Below are positions 40,358 through 63,348 of a stretch of 64,000 bases of DNA, piece by piece. The DNA is from Lamellibrachia columna (lineage: Eukaryota; Annelida; Polychaeta; Sabellida; Siboglinidae), in NCBI GenBank assembly GCA_963662155.1, contig OY759261.1, positions 63,849,417-63,913,416 of the forward strand. Direction: 5' to 3'. Under the pieces are notes generated by a model that did no database searches, was not told where the DNA came from, and saw only the letters and a list, made by a program, of their open reading frames with translations. The translations under genes and the position numbers were made by a program. Every line of letters begins with the position of its first letter. Within the stretch, counting starts at the first letter, position 1.

Positions 40358-41347
40358 GTCATACATTGACCTCCCCTTAGGTAGTCATACATTGACCTCT
40401 CCTTAGGTAGTCATACATTGACCTCCCCTTAGGTAGTCATACATTGACCTCCCCTTAGGTAGTCATACATTGACCTCCCCCTAGGTAGTCATTCATTGAC
40501 CTCCCCTTAGGTAGTCATACATTGACCTCCCCTTAGGTAGTCATACATTGACCTCCCCTTAGGTAGTCATACATTGACCTCCCCTTAGGTAGTCATACAT
40601 TGACCTCCCCTTAGGTAGTCATACATTGACCTCCCCTTAGGTAGTCATACATTGACCTCTCCTTAGGTAGTCATACATTTACCTCCCCTTAGGTAGTCAT
40701 ACATTGACCTCCCCTTAGGTAGTCATTCATTGACCTCCCCCTAGGTAGTCATTCATTGACCTCCCCTTAGGTAGTCATACATTGACCTCTCCTTATGTAG
40801 TCATACATTGACCTCCCCTTAGGTAGTCATACATTGACCTCCCCTTAGGTAGTCATACATTGACCTCCCCTTAGGTAGTCATACATTGACCTCCCCTTAG
40901 GTAATCATACATTGACCTCCCCCTAGGTAGTCATTCATTGACCTCCCCTTAGGTAGTCATACATTGACCTCCCCTTAGGTAGTCATACATTGACCTCTCC
41001 TTAGGTAGTCATTCATTGACCTCCCCTTAGGTAGTCATACATTGACCTCCCCTTAGGTAGTCATACATTGACCTCCCCTTAGGTAGTCATACATTGACCT
41101 CCCCTTAGGTAGTCATTCATTGACCTCCCCTTAGGTAGTCATACATTGACCTCTCCTTAGGTAGTCACACATTGACCTCCCCTTAGGTAGTCATACATTG
41201 ACCTCTCCTTAGGTAGTCATTCATTGACCTCCCCTTAGGTAGTCATACATTGACCTCTCCTTAGGTAGTCATACATTGACCTCCCCTTAGGTAGTCATAC
41301 ATTGACCTCCCCTTAGGTAGTCATACATTGACCTCCCCATAGGTAGT
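40358..41347. repeat. 26-bp satellite-like array, about 38 units
   Basis: Units of TCATACATTGACCTCCCCTT AGGTAG with low divergence (T/C at the pyrimidine tract, ATTC for ATAC). A GTTTGAATCCCG segment follows immediately (41350). Confidence 0.97.
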
Positions 41348-42435
41348 CTGAAGTTTGAATCCCGTTAATCCGAGGCTAGTTGTTGACACAATGACTCTCT
41401 GACCGAAGTGTCCGCCCTTGACCACATTGCCGGCTGTTGTAAGCCGTTCAGCTGTACCCTGTGTATCAGCTTCCTCCACAAACATCCCTTTGTTGCCCAC
41501 TGTACTCCATTACAATGTACACACATTGCATCTAACAACATCTTAAACTAGGCTTGCCGTGTGTGACTGTAGCCGTTCGCTGTTGTCGATGTAAATGGAC
41601 CGTGGATTGTACATTCTGTTGTCATATCACAATAAAATGGTGTTTCCAAAAATACATTAAGTGATCATTATTTTGACACATCGTTTCGCGTTTTGACATA
41701 AATGTCAGGCACTTAGACTTCGGATTGTTTTTCGTTTATCATAGTTTATGGAACTAATATTATTCTCAGGTTAAGCAGCACAACTCTGGATACTGTCACT
41801 AAACAAACGTGCATGCATCTTCAGTCAAAACACTAAAGCAGTACACTTACAGTGTCTATATAGCTAACCTAGATTTATCGCGTTGTCTTTGCCACTAACG
41901 ATGGCGTAAAGATAGGTATTGCCTTGTGAGTTTTATTACTGTATGTGGAACGGTATGTCTACAAGTTTTATGGCAAAGTAAGGTGTTTGGAGTGAACTCG
42001 TAGGGTGTCCGTGGATCAACATCCAAATGGTAGTGTACATAGTGGATATATGTGTACGGAATGGATATATGTGCCTGTCGTTCGCCTCGCTTAGCCGTTG
42101 GTCCCTTCTACCCGACGTCCATGCCAGGGGAAGAGAGAGACCACACACAGGGAAATGGAGAAAATAACTCGCACAGCCCATGGTCTCAATCTACAAAAAG
42201 CCCACACGGGCGCTTCATTAGTTGCTGCCAAACACTAGCTCTACCAATGGAGTATGCGCCGTGAGCAACTTGTCTAGGAGGCTACTGGCGCTATGTAACT
42301 ATAAGACAACACGTTATTATTATGTGCATGTTCATGTGAGACAACAAGCGCGGACTTATATGGCTGCTCACCCGGCCTGCACCGCCATAAAACTAGGATC
42401 GTGCCAACACGTATAATTTATAAACGATAAAAAAT
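41348..42435. other. Intergenic, candidate polyadenylation signal only
   Basis: No gene recognised. AATAAA at 41631-41636 follows moderately GC-rich, unique-looking sequence and could end a plus-strand transcript, but no matching exon was found. The short frames here lack conserved features. Confidence 0.3.
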
Positions 42436-42599
42436 GTGACAATCTGGATCCGGATACAACACACAGGGATCAGTGAAAGGTCATCGGATTACACACACAC
42501 TCACGCACGCACGCACGCACGCACGCACGCACACACACAAGTTCGCTGTCCTCGAACTACCTACATCTCACACTACCTCGGTGGTGAAATAATTCGGCA

Positions 42600-43022
42600 A
42601 CCAACACCTCGATGGAACTCTACTGGTTTGGTCACATCACCTCTACACCAAATTTGCTGGACTATTTCTCAGTCCATGCAAAATCAAGTACATGCATCAT
42701 CAAGACGGCTGTTAAACATTACCTGCACACGTTACAGACGAGAATCGAGAAAATACATTCCTTTTAATGTCTTGGATCCTACACAATCCTACACAAACTC
42801 ACAACATTAAATGTAGATATGCCCAGGCATGGCCAGCAGTTCGTTCTTCGTCTGGTAGGACATGTGATGCGCCGTGAAGAAAGAAGCCAGTGTTACTTTG
42901 GAAGCCCTCGGAGAAAAGGTCTTCGTGAGATCATTGAGAATGACACCTTGCTCAGTGGGGCTAACCTATCAAACGCCATGACGAACCGAAACCGCTGGAA
43001 GGAGTTCATTATGTCGCCACAC
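42600..43022 (+). pseudogene. LINE ORF2 C-terminal remnant
   Basis: 42819-43022 encodes LRLVGHVMRREERSQ, then GSPRRKGLREIIENDTL and MTNRNRWKEF, the typical pattern WLGHVxRxxxxR...GRPR...DRxxWR at the end of many non-LTR ORF2 proteins. The preceding sequence is degenerate. A CGCA/CA repeat lies at 42505-42540. Confidence 0.5.
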
Positions 43023-43399
43023 TAAGTGGACGACATAAGAAGGACAAATTATATTTGGAATCACCAGTTAATATATTAGACCAGAATCGTTTTACTTAAA
43101 AAAAAATAATATGTTGGTTTAAAAAAGCAACATTTTTGGTGACCCCCCTACCCGAGCCGCAATAGCTGCGCGCTGTTCAATTGCATAAATAAGTATAAGG
43201 TGGTTGATTCCAGTTTCGATGTTTTTGGAATAGTAATCCTAATCCTACTTCCGCCCAGTGCGTGAGTACGTGCGCGCGTATGTAAACAACGCAAATAGGT
43301 ACAGTAGCCAATGATCATTCTGTTCCTTTGGTTAAAATTGGGAATGATGGACTCTCTGTTTATAGGCTGCCTTATCGAGGCTTAGGACATTTCGTTCAG

Positions 43400-43620
43400 T
43401 CCACATTACCTCAGTTCACTCAGCTGTATAAATAAGTACCTGGCAATGGTGGAATTATATGAACGAACATCGTTCGAGCAGTAATTGCAGCTTCGTTTAA
43501 TGCTTTCCAAAGAAGAAGAGTTCGTGTTGCAATGGACAGGACTTCCGGGGGAGAAGTGTTTGAAGCGCTTCGAACTGTCCTAAGGTCTAGATACTGGAGT
43601 ATGTAAGAACATACTTTAGT
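43400..43620 (-). mobile_element. SINE-like element copy
   Basis: On the minus strand: AAAGTATGTTCTTACATACT, TTCGAAGCGCTTCAAACACT, AAGCTGCAATTACTGC, GCCAGGTACTTATTTATACA and a single AGTGAACTGAGGTAATGTGG. That last segment is the 20-bp motif amplified at 81-520. Confidence 0.65.
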
Positions 43621-45037
43621 CTCTATGTTAAATTTTGCCATACACATAGAAACCCAGTCAGATAAGACAACGCCTACGTGTAAATTAATTCCAATCGGTG
43701 TTTTACTGAGAAACAGTATACCAGGCACTATGAATAGTGGCTGGCTGTTTATATATAATTGACAAATATGGTTAATGGGTCGGTACACATTGGCGTGGAA
43801 TTTTGAGACTAAGGTAAATAGTCGTCACCTGGTATAGTACAGAGACTAAGGGCCACCTATCAGATCCATTGTACACTTTTTGGCAAAAGTATGAAAATAG
43901 GCACACGTGTACTTTAGGATATGTTAATTGATATAAAAACTAAATACCCATCGCCAATGAAATGGTATCTGCCCGCCATCTTGATTTTCAAATGACCGCC
44001 ATGATAATCTGCTATCCGTCACATTTCAGCTTGTATTTAGTATAGAAATATGATCTAGGTGTCTAAACTAATATCATTGGGTTCACGGGATCCGTTTCCA
44101 CCAAGATATTCACCGTCTAAGTTATTGAAGCATTACATATTATTTCAAGATACCCATGATACTAAGCCATGTATTTCGTTTTATTCCAGCCTCTGTGCAA
44201 CATAGAAACATGATATTGGCGTTTAAACCCATACTGTCTGGGTCAAATCATCAATATATGTTATAACCGTCATAAGGAAATGAAGGTTATGTAGACATTC
44301 GAAACGTTTTGGCAAAATTATCCCAGTGTCTAGAGTAAAGGAATCCATATTTGGTTTTACGTATGAATACCTATATATTAACGTGGATATGTCTGTTTGT
44401 ACTTTTGTCACATTTCAAACAGTTATTTCCTCAGCCATATGCTTAGTACCAATGCAACACCAACTCCCTACTCCACGCAAAACAACAAGTACGGTATGTG
44501 TTTAACAAAAGAAATTGTCATACCCTCGTTCAAATAGCAATTTAAAAAGTGTCCCGCACTACGTAAAAAAACCCACCATATTGAAAATTATATACCTTAT
44601 TTAATAGTGACTATAAAATAATAATAATATTCCATATTTAATTGTTCTTGTTTCTCACAGAATAACCCACAAATAACTGAAGACTTCGTGGCTATGTAAT
44701 AAGTAAACTGGCATTTATGGACACTGCGCTGTTTTCATCGTTTAAATGCCCTTGCCCGGAAATAAAATTCACACAAAAACGAACAAAAGAATTCGTGTAA
44801 GGGACAAAACGCTATTGGCGGAGGACGAATCAAAAACGACTGTGGGGTAAATTAAATTACTGTGGTTATTGCCGCGGATATTAGAATAATTACATAGTAC
44901 ACGTATATATCTATATGAAATGTAATATGTTGTGTCACTCCCCAAATGACGCAGCGTGCGTTCGTGCGTCATCTCTTAATTACATCTTTTTATCTCATCA
45001 ACTGAATTTAAGTACAAATGCATATATTGTTATTATT
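43621..45037. other. Intergenic, no recognised gene
   Basis: Weak direct similarity between ~44040-44100 and ~44195-44260 (ATAGAAA-ATGAT...AAAC..CAT..TGGGTT), suggesting an old ~155-bp tandem duplication. GCCCGCCATCTTG (43973-43985) and GACCGCCATGAT (43995-44006) are two inverted YY1-like motifs. Nothing coding. Confidence 0.35.
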
Positions 45038-45257
45038 ATTATTAGCAGTAGTAGTAGTGGTGGTGGTTGTGGTGGTGGTGGTGGTGGTTGTGGTGGTGGT
45101 GGTGGTGGTGGTTGTTGTGGTGGTGGTGGTGGTGGTGGTGGTGGTGGTAGTAGTAGTAGTGGCGGGTAGAGTGACAGTGGCACTGGTAGTGGCAGTGGCA
45201 GTGGTATTAGCAGCGGCAGTAGCAGCAGCAGCAGTAGCAGTAGTAGTATTAGTTTTA

Positions 45258-45294
<37 letters not shown>

Positions 45295-45415
45295 CATTAA
45301 CAACAGCAGCAGTAGCAGTAGTATTAGTAACAGCAGCAGTAGCAGTAGTATTAGTAACAGCAGCAGTAGCAGAGTGGCAACAACAGGTGCAATAGCAGCA
45401 GCAGCTCCAGTTAAT
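45038..45415. repeat. GGT and AGC/AGT triplet repeats
   Basis: (GGT)n with GTT interruptions at 45050-45160, then a cryptically simple AGC/AGT/GGC block to 45415. Triplet periodicity gives long poly-Val, poly-Thr or poly-Leu frames on both strands; none has gene structure. Confidence 0.9.
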
Positions 45416-45500
45416 GTATGTACGTGCCCGGGTGTATGTGTATGTACGTGCCCGGGTGTATGTGTATGTACGTGCCCGGGGGTGTATGTGTATGGGCAAG
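45416..45500. repeat. 28-29-bp repeat, 3 units
   Basis: Units of ATGTACGTGCCCGGGTGTAT GTGT. Confidence 0.85.
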
Positions 45501-45867
45501 CGTACTTTGGCGTGCGTTTCCAAAGAAGTTGTGAAATATGTTGACTCGGCGTGTCCATGGCTACGGGCACAAGCATGAGCACGAACACTTCAAACAATTA
45601 TATTAATATTCACAGGCGACAGGGTTCAACCATCACACCGATCGTCAAACAGTTCAAGCGGATACAGTGTGCATTTACACTGTAGTATGTACACATTTGC
45701 AAGAATACACAAGGCGTCGCACAGTAAACAATCTCGTTCCGCCTGTCCAGTAGAGGATTAGTTTCACTCACTGCAGATAGTGCAGCCGTCTTTCAAACTT
45801 GTTTGGAGACGACAAAAAATAATGAAGAAAGGCTGCCCCCGCGGATTGTGACAACAGGTGTCAACAC

Positions 45868-45968
45868 TGAGTTCGTCTTGAGTTTAACAAGATTTGCCAT
45901 CCAAGCCAAAGGCCCAGATGACAAGTAGACAAGGAAGTCATTGGCTTATCGAGAGTCCATCAGTGTTC
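45868..45968 (-). mobile_element. LINE 3'-end fragment (inverted)
   Basis: On the minus strand: GGACTCTCGATAAGCCAATG, CTTCCTTGTCTACTTG and AATCTTGTTAAA, matching the 3' UTR of the LINE at 50300-51755 and the copy at 58190-58450. Confidence 0.7.
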
Positions 45969-46049
45969 GTCTCCTGAGATGTGTAAACAAAGTTAACAAA
46001 GAACAAAGTGTGGTCGTAACCATGGACACGCCGCGTCAACAAAGTCTGT

Positions 46050-46563
<514 letters not shown>

Positions 46564-46647
46564 GTGTAGACGTTTGTCCGATTAGCATCTGATCAGTGTC
46601 CGTTTGGTAGCATAGACCAGAACGGGAAGGAATTCACACTCATGTTG

Positions 46648-49067
46648 CCAACTAGGGTGGGGTTGGAGTGATTGCAGTCATAGACACAACTAGGGTGGGG
46701 GTTGGAGTGATTGCAGTCATAGACACAACTAGGGTGGGGGTTGAAGTGATTGCAGTCATAGACACAACTAGGGTGGGGGTTGGAGTGATTGCAGTCATAT
46801 ACACAACTAGGGTGGGGGTTGGAGTGATTGCAGTCATAGACACAACTAGGGTGGGGGTTGGAGTGATTGCAGTCATAGACACAACTAGGGTGGGGGTTGG
46901 AGTGATTGCAATCATAGACACAACTAGGGTGGGGGTTGGAGTGATTGCAGTCATAGACACAACTAGGGTGGGGGTTGGAGTGATTGCAGTCATAGATACA
47001 ACTAGGGTGGGGGTTGGAGTGATTGCAGTCATAGACACAACTAGGGTGGGGGTTGGAGTGATTGCAGTCATAGATACAACTAGGGTGGGGGTTGGAGTGA
47101 TTGCAGTCTTATATACAACTAGGGTGGGGGTTGGAGTGATTGCAGTCATAGACACAACTAGGGTGGGGGTTGGAGTGATTGCAGTCATAGACACAACTAG
47201 GGTGGGGGTTGGAGTGATTGCAGTCATAGACACAACTAGGGTGGGGGTTGGAGTGATTGCAGTCATAGACACAACTAGGGTGGGGGTTGGAGTGATTGCA
47301 GTCATAGATACAACTAGGGTGGGGGTTGGAGTGATTGCAGTCATAGACACAACTAGGGTGGGGGTTGGAGTGATTGCAGTCATAGACACAACTAGGGTGG
47401 GGGTTGGAGTGATTGCAGTCATAGACACAACTAGGGTGGGGGTTGGAGTGATTGCAGTCATAGACACAACTAGGGTGGGGGTTGGAGTGATCGCAGTCAT
47501 AGACACAACTAGGGTGGGGGTTGGAGTGATTGCAGTCATAGACACAACTAGGGTGGGGGTTGGAGTGATCGCAGTCATAGACACAACTAGGGTGGGGTTG
47601 GAGTGATCGCAGTCATAGACACAACTAGGGTGGGGGTTGGAGTGATCGCAGTCATAGACACAACTAGGGTGGGGGTTGGAGTGATTGCAGTCATAGACAC
47701 AACTAGGATGGGGGTTGGAGTGATCGCAGTCATAGACACAACTAGGGTGGGGGTTGGAGTGATTGCAGTCATAGACACAACTAGGGTGGGGGTTGGAGTG
47801 ATTGCAGTCATAGACACAACTAGGGTGGGGGTTGGAGTGATTGCAGTCATAGACACAACTAGGGTGGGGGTTGGAGTGATTGCAGTCATAGACACAACTA
47901 GGGTGGGGGTTGGAGTGATTGCAGTCATAGACACAACTAGGGTGGGGGTTGGAGTGATTGCAGTCATAGACACAACTAGGGTGGGGGTTGAAGTGATTGC
48001 ATTCATAGACACAACTAGGGTGGGGGTTGGAGTGATTGCAGTCATAGACACAACTAGGGTGGGGGTTGGAGTGATTGCAGTCATAGACACAACTAGGATG
48101 GGGGTTGGAGTGATTGCAGTCATAGACACAACTAGGATGGGGGTTGGAGTGATTGCAGTCATAGACACAACTAGGGTGGGGGTTGGAGTGATTGCAGTCA
48201 TAGACACAACTAGGGTGGGGGTTGGAGTGATTGCAGTCATAGACACAACTAGGGTGGGGGTTGGAGTGATTGCAGTCATAGACACAACTAGGGTGGGGGT
48301 TGGAGTGATTGCAGTCATAGACACAACTAGGGTGGGGGTTGGAGTGATCGCAGTCATAGACACAACTAGGGTAGGGGTTGGAGTGATTGCAGTCATAGAC
48401 ACAACTAGGGTGGGGGTTGGAGTGATTGCAGTCATAGACACAACTAGGGTGGGGGTTGGAGTGAATGCAGTCATAGACACAACTAGGGTGGGGGTTGGAG
48501 TGATTGCAGTCATAGACACAACTAGGGTGGGGGTTGGAGTGATTGCAGTCATAGACACAACTAGGGTGGGGGTTGGAGTGATTGCAGTCATAGACACAAC
48601 TAGGGTGGGGGTTGGAGTGATTGCAGTCAAAGACACAACTAGGATGGGGGTTGGAGTGATTGCAGTCATAGACACAACTAGGGTGGGGGTTGGAGTGATT
48701 GCAGTCATAGACACAACTAGGGTGGGGGTTGGAGTGATTGCAGTCATAGACACAACTAGGGTGGGGGTTGGAGTGATTGCAGTGATAGACACAACTAGGG
48801 TGGGGGTTGGAGTGATTCCAGTCATAGACACAACTAGGGTGGGGGTTGGAGTGATTGCAGTCATAGACACAACTAGGGTGGGGGTTGGAGTGATTGCAGT
48901 CATAGACACAACTATGGTGGGGGTTGGAGTGATTGCAGTCATAGACACAACTAGGGTGGGGGTTGGAGTGATTGCAGTCATAGACACAACTAGGATGGGG
49001 GTTGGAGTGATTGCAGTCATAGACACAACTAGGGTGGGGGTTGGAGTGATTGCAGTCATAGACACAT
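46648..49067. repeat. 39-bp minisatellite, about 62 units, 2.4 kb
   Basis: Units of GGGTGGGGGTTGGAGTGATT GCAGTCATAGACACAACTA, with point variants and two units one base short (near 46655 and 47592). Because 39 is a multiple of three and lacks stops, frames up to 806 codons arise on both strands. The 13-residue periodic peptides (VGVGVIAVIDTTR type) are artefacts. Confidence 0.97.
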
Positions 49068-50299
49068 GCCATATTTTTAACGTTAAAACCAAAGCCGCAC
49101 CCTATAGTGTTCGCTTGATCTGACGCGTCGAGGTGACATCAATGACGTCATTTTCATCTGGACGCTGGTGTCTTCGTCGTTGCCGTATCTTACGGCTCTT
49201 TGTCGAAGGGCAATTTCAATATATAAACTGGGGAGCTTACCCCCCCCCTTTCACTTGCACCCCTGTCCTTCTGACTTGCCCCATCACGCCTTATCAGCAT
49301 AGTGCCTCTTACTCAAAATACATAGTCCCAAGTCTCAAAAGATCATTTTAGTGGTAACACAGGACAGTTTCCTTAACAGGCTAACGTATTGATCGGAAAG
49401 TCCTAAAATGACAAATAGCGCAATTTTATGAGAGGATAACTGGTTGGATTATGATGTCCTGGAAAGGTATTTTCCTTTGTCAAAAAACACGATTTGCCTC
49501 ATAAAAGGACAAATGACTGGGATAGTGCCAAAGGGGCATGCTCATTGTAACAACGGGAATGTCCTAAAAGGCAAATATGGCAATTGTTTTTATAAGAAGG
49601 CAATTAACTTGTAACAAAGGACGTTTTCCATAAACGAGTAATTTCCTTTCAGTTGCAATATGGCAACATACTTGGAGCAAAGTCTCAAAAAGGCATTTCC
49701 CCGCTAAAATAGGCACATTTTAATACAAGGGCAAGTTACTGGGACACTGTCCCAAAAGTGCACTTTAATGGTGCAAAAGGGCTACATTTTTCTTAAACGA
49801 ATAATGTACTTTCCTAGAACATTTCCACCGTTACCAGTACGTCTATGCGTATAGGTGTTGGTTAATAGGGTAGTTAGGAAACGTTGGAACCCTGCATTTG
49901 GCAACGAATGACTGAATTATTGTTGACATCACGTTGTAAAGTATAGGCCAGTTTGATTTTAATTAGTTTTTATGCGTTAATGTTTAGTAAGTCATTTGGA
50001 AGTTTATTCGATGTGTTAAGCCTAGATTAACAACAGAAAAACAGGTCTCTAAAGGTTTATAATTAAACCACCCAAGTGGATATGGACACAATCCATATGG
50101 TGTCAAAGATTGATGGTACTGTTTAGACACTTCAGCCTTCCCTTTAATCCTGACATTTGTTGCTCTGACCCGAGGGTCAACGTAATTGGGGAACCGAGAA
50201 GGAGCCCTGGGAACCCTGGAATTGGCGCAGCTCCAAGAGTTCAAAAGTTTAACTTGCAAAATGGAAAGGAAGATTGGCAGACGTCATTGTCCAGCGGTT
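49068..50299. other. Intergenic, diverged repetitive sequence
   Basis: A perfect CRE palindrome TGACGTCA lies at 49143-49150. Between 49340 and 49830 words such as TCCTAAAA, AAAGGCAA and GGGACA recur at irregular spacing, perhaps an eroded tandem array. No gene recognised. Confidence 0.35.
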
Positions 50300-51755
50300 G
50301 AGAGTAAGTGGTGGATTTAACAAGTTGACCAATAGTAAAGGGATCGAGGAAGAAGCCAGAAAATTACAGACCAGTGAGTTTAACATCAGTTGTATGTAAA
50401 TTACTCGAAACATTAATTAGAGACCACATGGTGGAATTCCTCATAAAACATAAATTAATAAATACATCTCAACATGGATTCCTAAAAGCAAGGTCATGTC
50501 TAACCAATCTCTTATGTTTTTAGAAGAAATTACAAAGTGGGTAGATGACGGGTCACCAGTGGATGTTGTCTACTTAGATTTTCAGAAAGCTTTCGATAAA
50601 GTGCCACATCAAAGATTGTTACTTAAACTAAAAGCCCATGGTATAGGCAATGATGTAATCAACTGGATAGAAAAGTGGCTTACACACAGAAGACAGAGAG
50701 TAATAGTAGATGGTAAGATTTCAAACTGGAAATCTGTTTTGAGTGGGGTACCACAGGGATCAGTGTTAGGCCCTATACTGTTTTTAATATATATAAATGA
50801 TTTGGAGGATGACATATCTAGCAAAGTACTCAAATTTGCAGATGACACAAAAGTATTCAGAAAGGTTACTAATGATACAGATAAACAAAGTTTACAGGAT
50901 GATCTAGAAAAATTAGTTAAATGGTCAGAAAAATGGCAAATGTTATTCAATTTTGGGAAGTGTAAATGTATACACATAGGACATGGAAATATGGACGAGG
51001 AATATAAAATGGGGGATGCTGTACTAGGTAGAACCACACAAGAAAAGGATTTAGGAGTAACATTTAATGCTGACATGAAAGTTTCAGAGCAATGTGGGAT
51101 TGCTGCTTCGAAAGGAAATCAAATTCTAGGGCTAATTAGGAGAACTATCACGTATAAGGAGAAACATCTAATTGTACCCCTGTACAAAGCAATAGTTAGA
51201 CCACATTTGGAATATTGTATTCAAGCATGGAGGCCATATCATAAAAAAGACATAGATAAGCTAGAAAGAATACAACGAAGAGCAACTAAGATGATTCCAG
51301 AATTAAGAGACCTTAGTTATGAAAGTCGCTTATTACAATGTGGTTTGACAACACTAGAGACCAGGAGACTAAGAGGAGACCAAATAGAAGTGTTTAAAAT
51401 AGTGAACGGTTATGAGGATGTTGATAGGAATATGTTCTTCAAACTTAAAGAAGGCAGTAGAACCAGAGGACACAAAGCAGCATTAGTTAAGGAGCAGTGT
51501 AGGTTGGACATGAGAAAGTACTCTTTCTCACAGAGGGTGATAAATGAATGGAACAAACTGCCAAATGATTGTGTTAATGCTAGTAGTGTGAATATGTTTA
51601 AAAATAGAATTGACAGATATCTGATAAGGGCGGGCTACACATAGATGAGAAAATTGTTGGACTCTCGATAAGCCAATGGCTTCCTTGTCCACTTGCCATC
51701 TGGAACTTGTTGTTCGAGATGGCAATCTTGTTAAATCTCTTGTTAAAGCGTATTG
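50300..51755 (+). pseudogene. Non-LTR retrotransposon reverse transcriptase, 5'-truncated, one frameshift
   Basis: The longest frame (50496-51644, 382 codons) carries VYLDFQKAFDKVPHQRLL, GVPQGSVLGPILFLIYINDL, the catalytic FADD and the C-terminal NEWNKLPNDCVNASS. The region just upstream continues the same protein in another frame (PENYRPVSLTSVVCKLLET, then QHGFLKARSCLTNL), so one base is lost or gained near 50516-50521. No endonuclease is present. The 3' UTR runs to about 51755 (CTCGATAAGCCAATGGCTTC ... ATCTTGTTAAA). The class is jockey/CR1-like. Two related 3' fragments lie at 45868-45968 and 58190-58450, one inside the neighbouring gene. Confidence 0.85.
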
Positions 51756-53040
51756 GGTATTTAAGCAACCACAGCGCCTCTAGTGACGGCGTCTGATTTT
51801 GGAAAACTGGGAGTATAAATACCCCGGAGGAGCGTTTACAAGGGGGCGGCAAGACTATTTTAAATTCACACTTAGGTGTGTAGTCATGCTGAATTTTAGG
51901 CATCCAAATTTTCAGTAAGGGTGGTCCTGGCGGGCCATATATACCTGCTTTAGCATTATAATTAAACATTTCCGGCCAGAATTTTTTCTTGTCAAATCTT
52001 CTAGATTTTAAGAATCTGTATACATTTGGAGTGATGTTTACATTCACTACTTTTCTTTACGGTTTACAGTGATAGATGTCTTCACTGTTATTTTTATTTG
52101 TCATCGTGAGTGATTATATTGCTACTATGTACGTAGCCGTCTGATGTACAAGATTAAAATCGTTTCGAACCTGGAGAACAATGCGTTGACTACACTTCTG
52201 TAGTACTCCATGTACTCATTGGTCGAGTGAGTACAAATTCAGTTATAAATCTCGACCTGGCGAGCGCAAAAACGACGGATAATCAAAATATCCTTCGTTG
52301 TGAGAAATGCCTCCTGGACCATTGCGTGCGGCCCCGAAAAAGACAAGAAGAGGGAGGCATATATCTTACAACGTGCTTCAAGTCGTGTCCCTCACCCGAA
52401 CTGACTGTTGAAAATCATTTCCTCGGATTTATAAATTGATTTACCTAACGTGTTGATTCACCTACAGCCTTACTGACAGGCTGCAAGCTCAGTTTCCATA
52501 TGATTTGTTTAACATCACTTTGGCTCAAAATATTTAATATAGAAGAATGGTAAAAATTGTAGATGTCCAACGTTTGGGTGGAAATGGAGGGCGGTCGGTT
52601 ATGGAGACCTTTCCCGATAAATTAATTTGTCTATCTCACTAAATTTTAGGCACACAAAAAAGATAACATAACATAAAACGCAGATTAAAATTGCGAAGAA
52701 TCCAGGCGACGTTGTAATGGTCGCCACTGCAAACCCACCTCAGGTCGGTGCATGGCTGTTAATTGTAAGCATGAGAGCTCCCGGCGAGTAACGGAAACTA
52801 TGACAAGCCAGGAAAATGGAAAGACGGCATTGCCATTGGTGTTAGTCTGTTTTGTTAGATAACGACTGTTATGACAGTATAAAAGAACGCAGACCACAAT
52901 TCCATGAAACTATCGTCACCGATCGTCAACATAACCTTGTTGTGTTTTCGTCGGCAAGCGATGTCACCACAATAGCGGTCAACGAGAAACAGCTTGGGCC
53001 CCCGCACCGCCGCTATAGCAACCTCGCGACGCTTGTCACC
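51756..53040. other. Intergenic upstream of the cysteine-rich gene
   Basis: No gene or clear repeat recognised. The sequence becomes GC-richer from 52,980, approaching the TATA box at 53048. Confidence 0.4.
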
Positions 53041-53047
53041 GCGGGAC

Positions 53048-53054
53048 TATAAAG
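53048..53054 (+). promoter_or_regulatory. TATA box of the cysteine-rich gene
   Basis: TATAAAG in a GC-rich context (GGGACTATAAAGAGCGC), 87-93 bp before the ATG. A start near 53078-53085 and a short 5' UTR of about 60 nt are inferred. Confidence 0.5.
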
Positions 53055-53140
53055 AGCGCGACGCCGAGCGACAAGAACCAGTGCGGCGCCGGAACCACGA
53101 GAACTGTACGACAACGTTTTGTAGCTTTCTCGACAGCAAC

Positions 53141-63348
<10,208 letters not shown>

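Noticed and set aside
44915..45597. Poly-Val/Thr/Leu frames
   Set aside because: Triplet simple sequence, no gene structure.
46652..49123. Open frames of 312-806 codons across the 39-bp array on both strands
   Set aside because: They are explained by a stop-free period divisible by three; no splice signals, start context or non-repetitive protein sequence.
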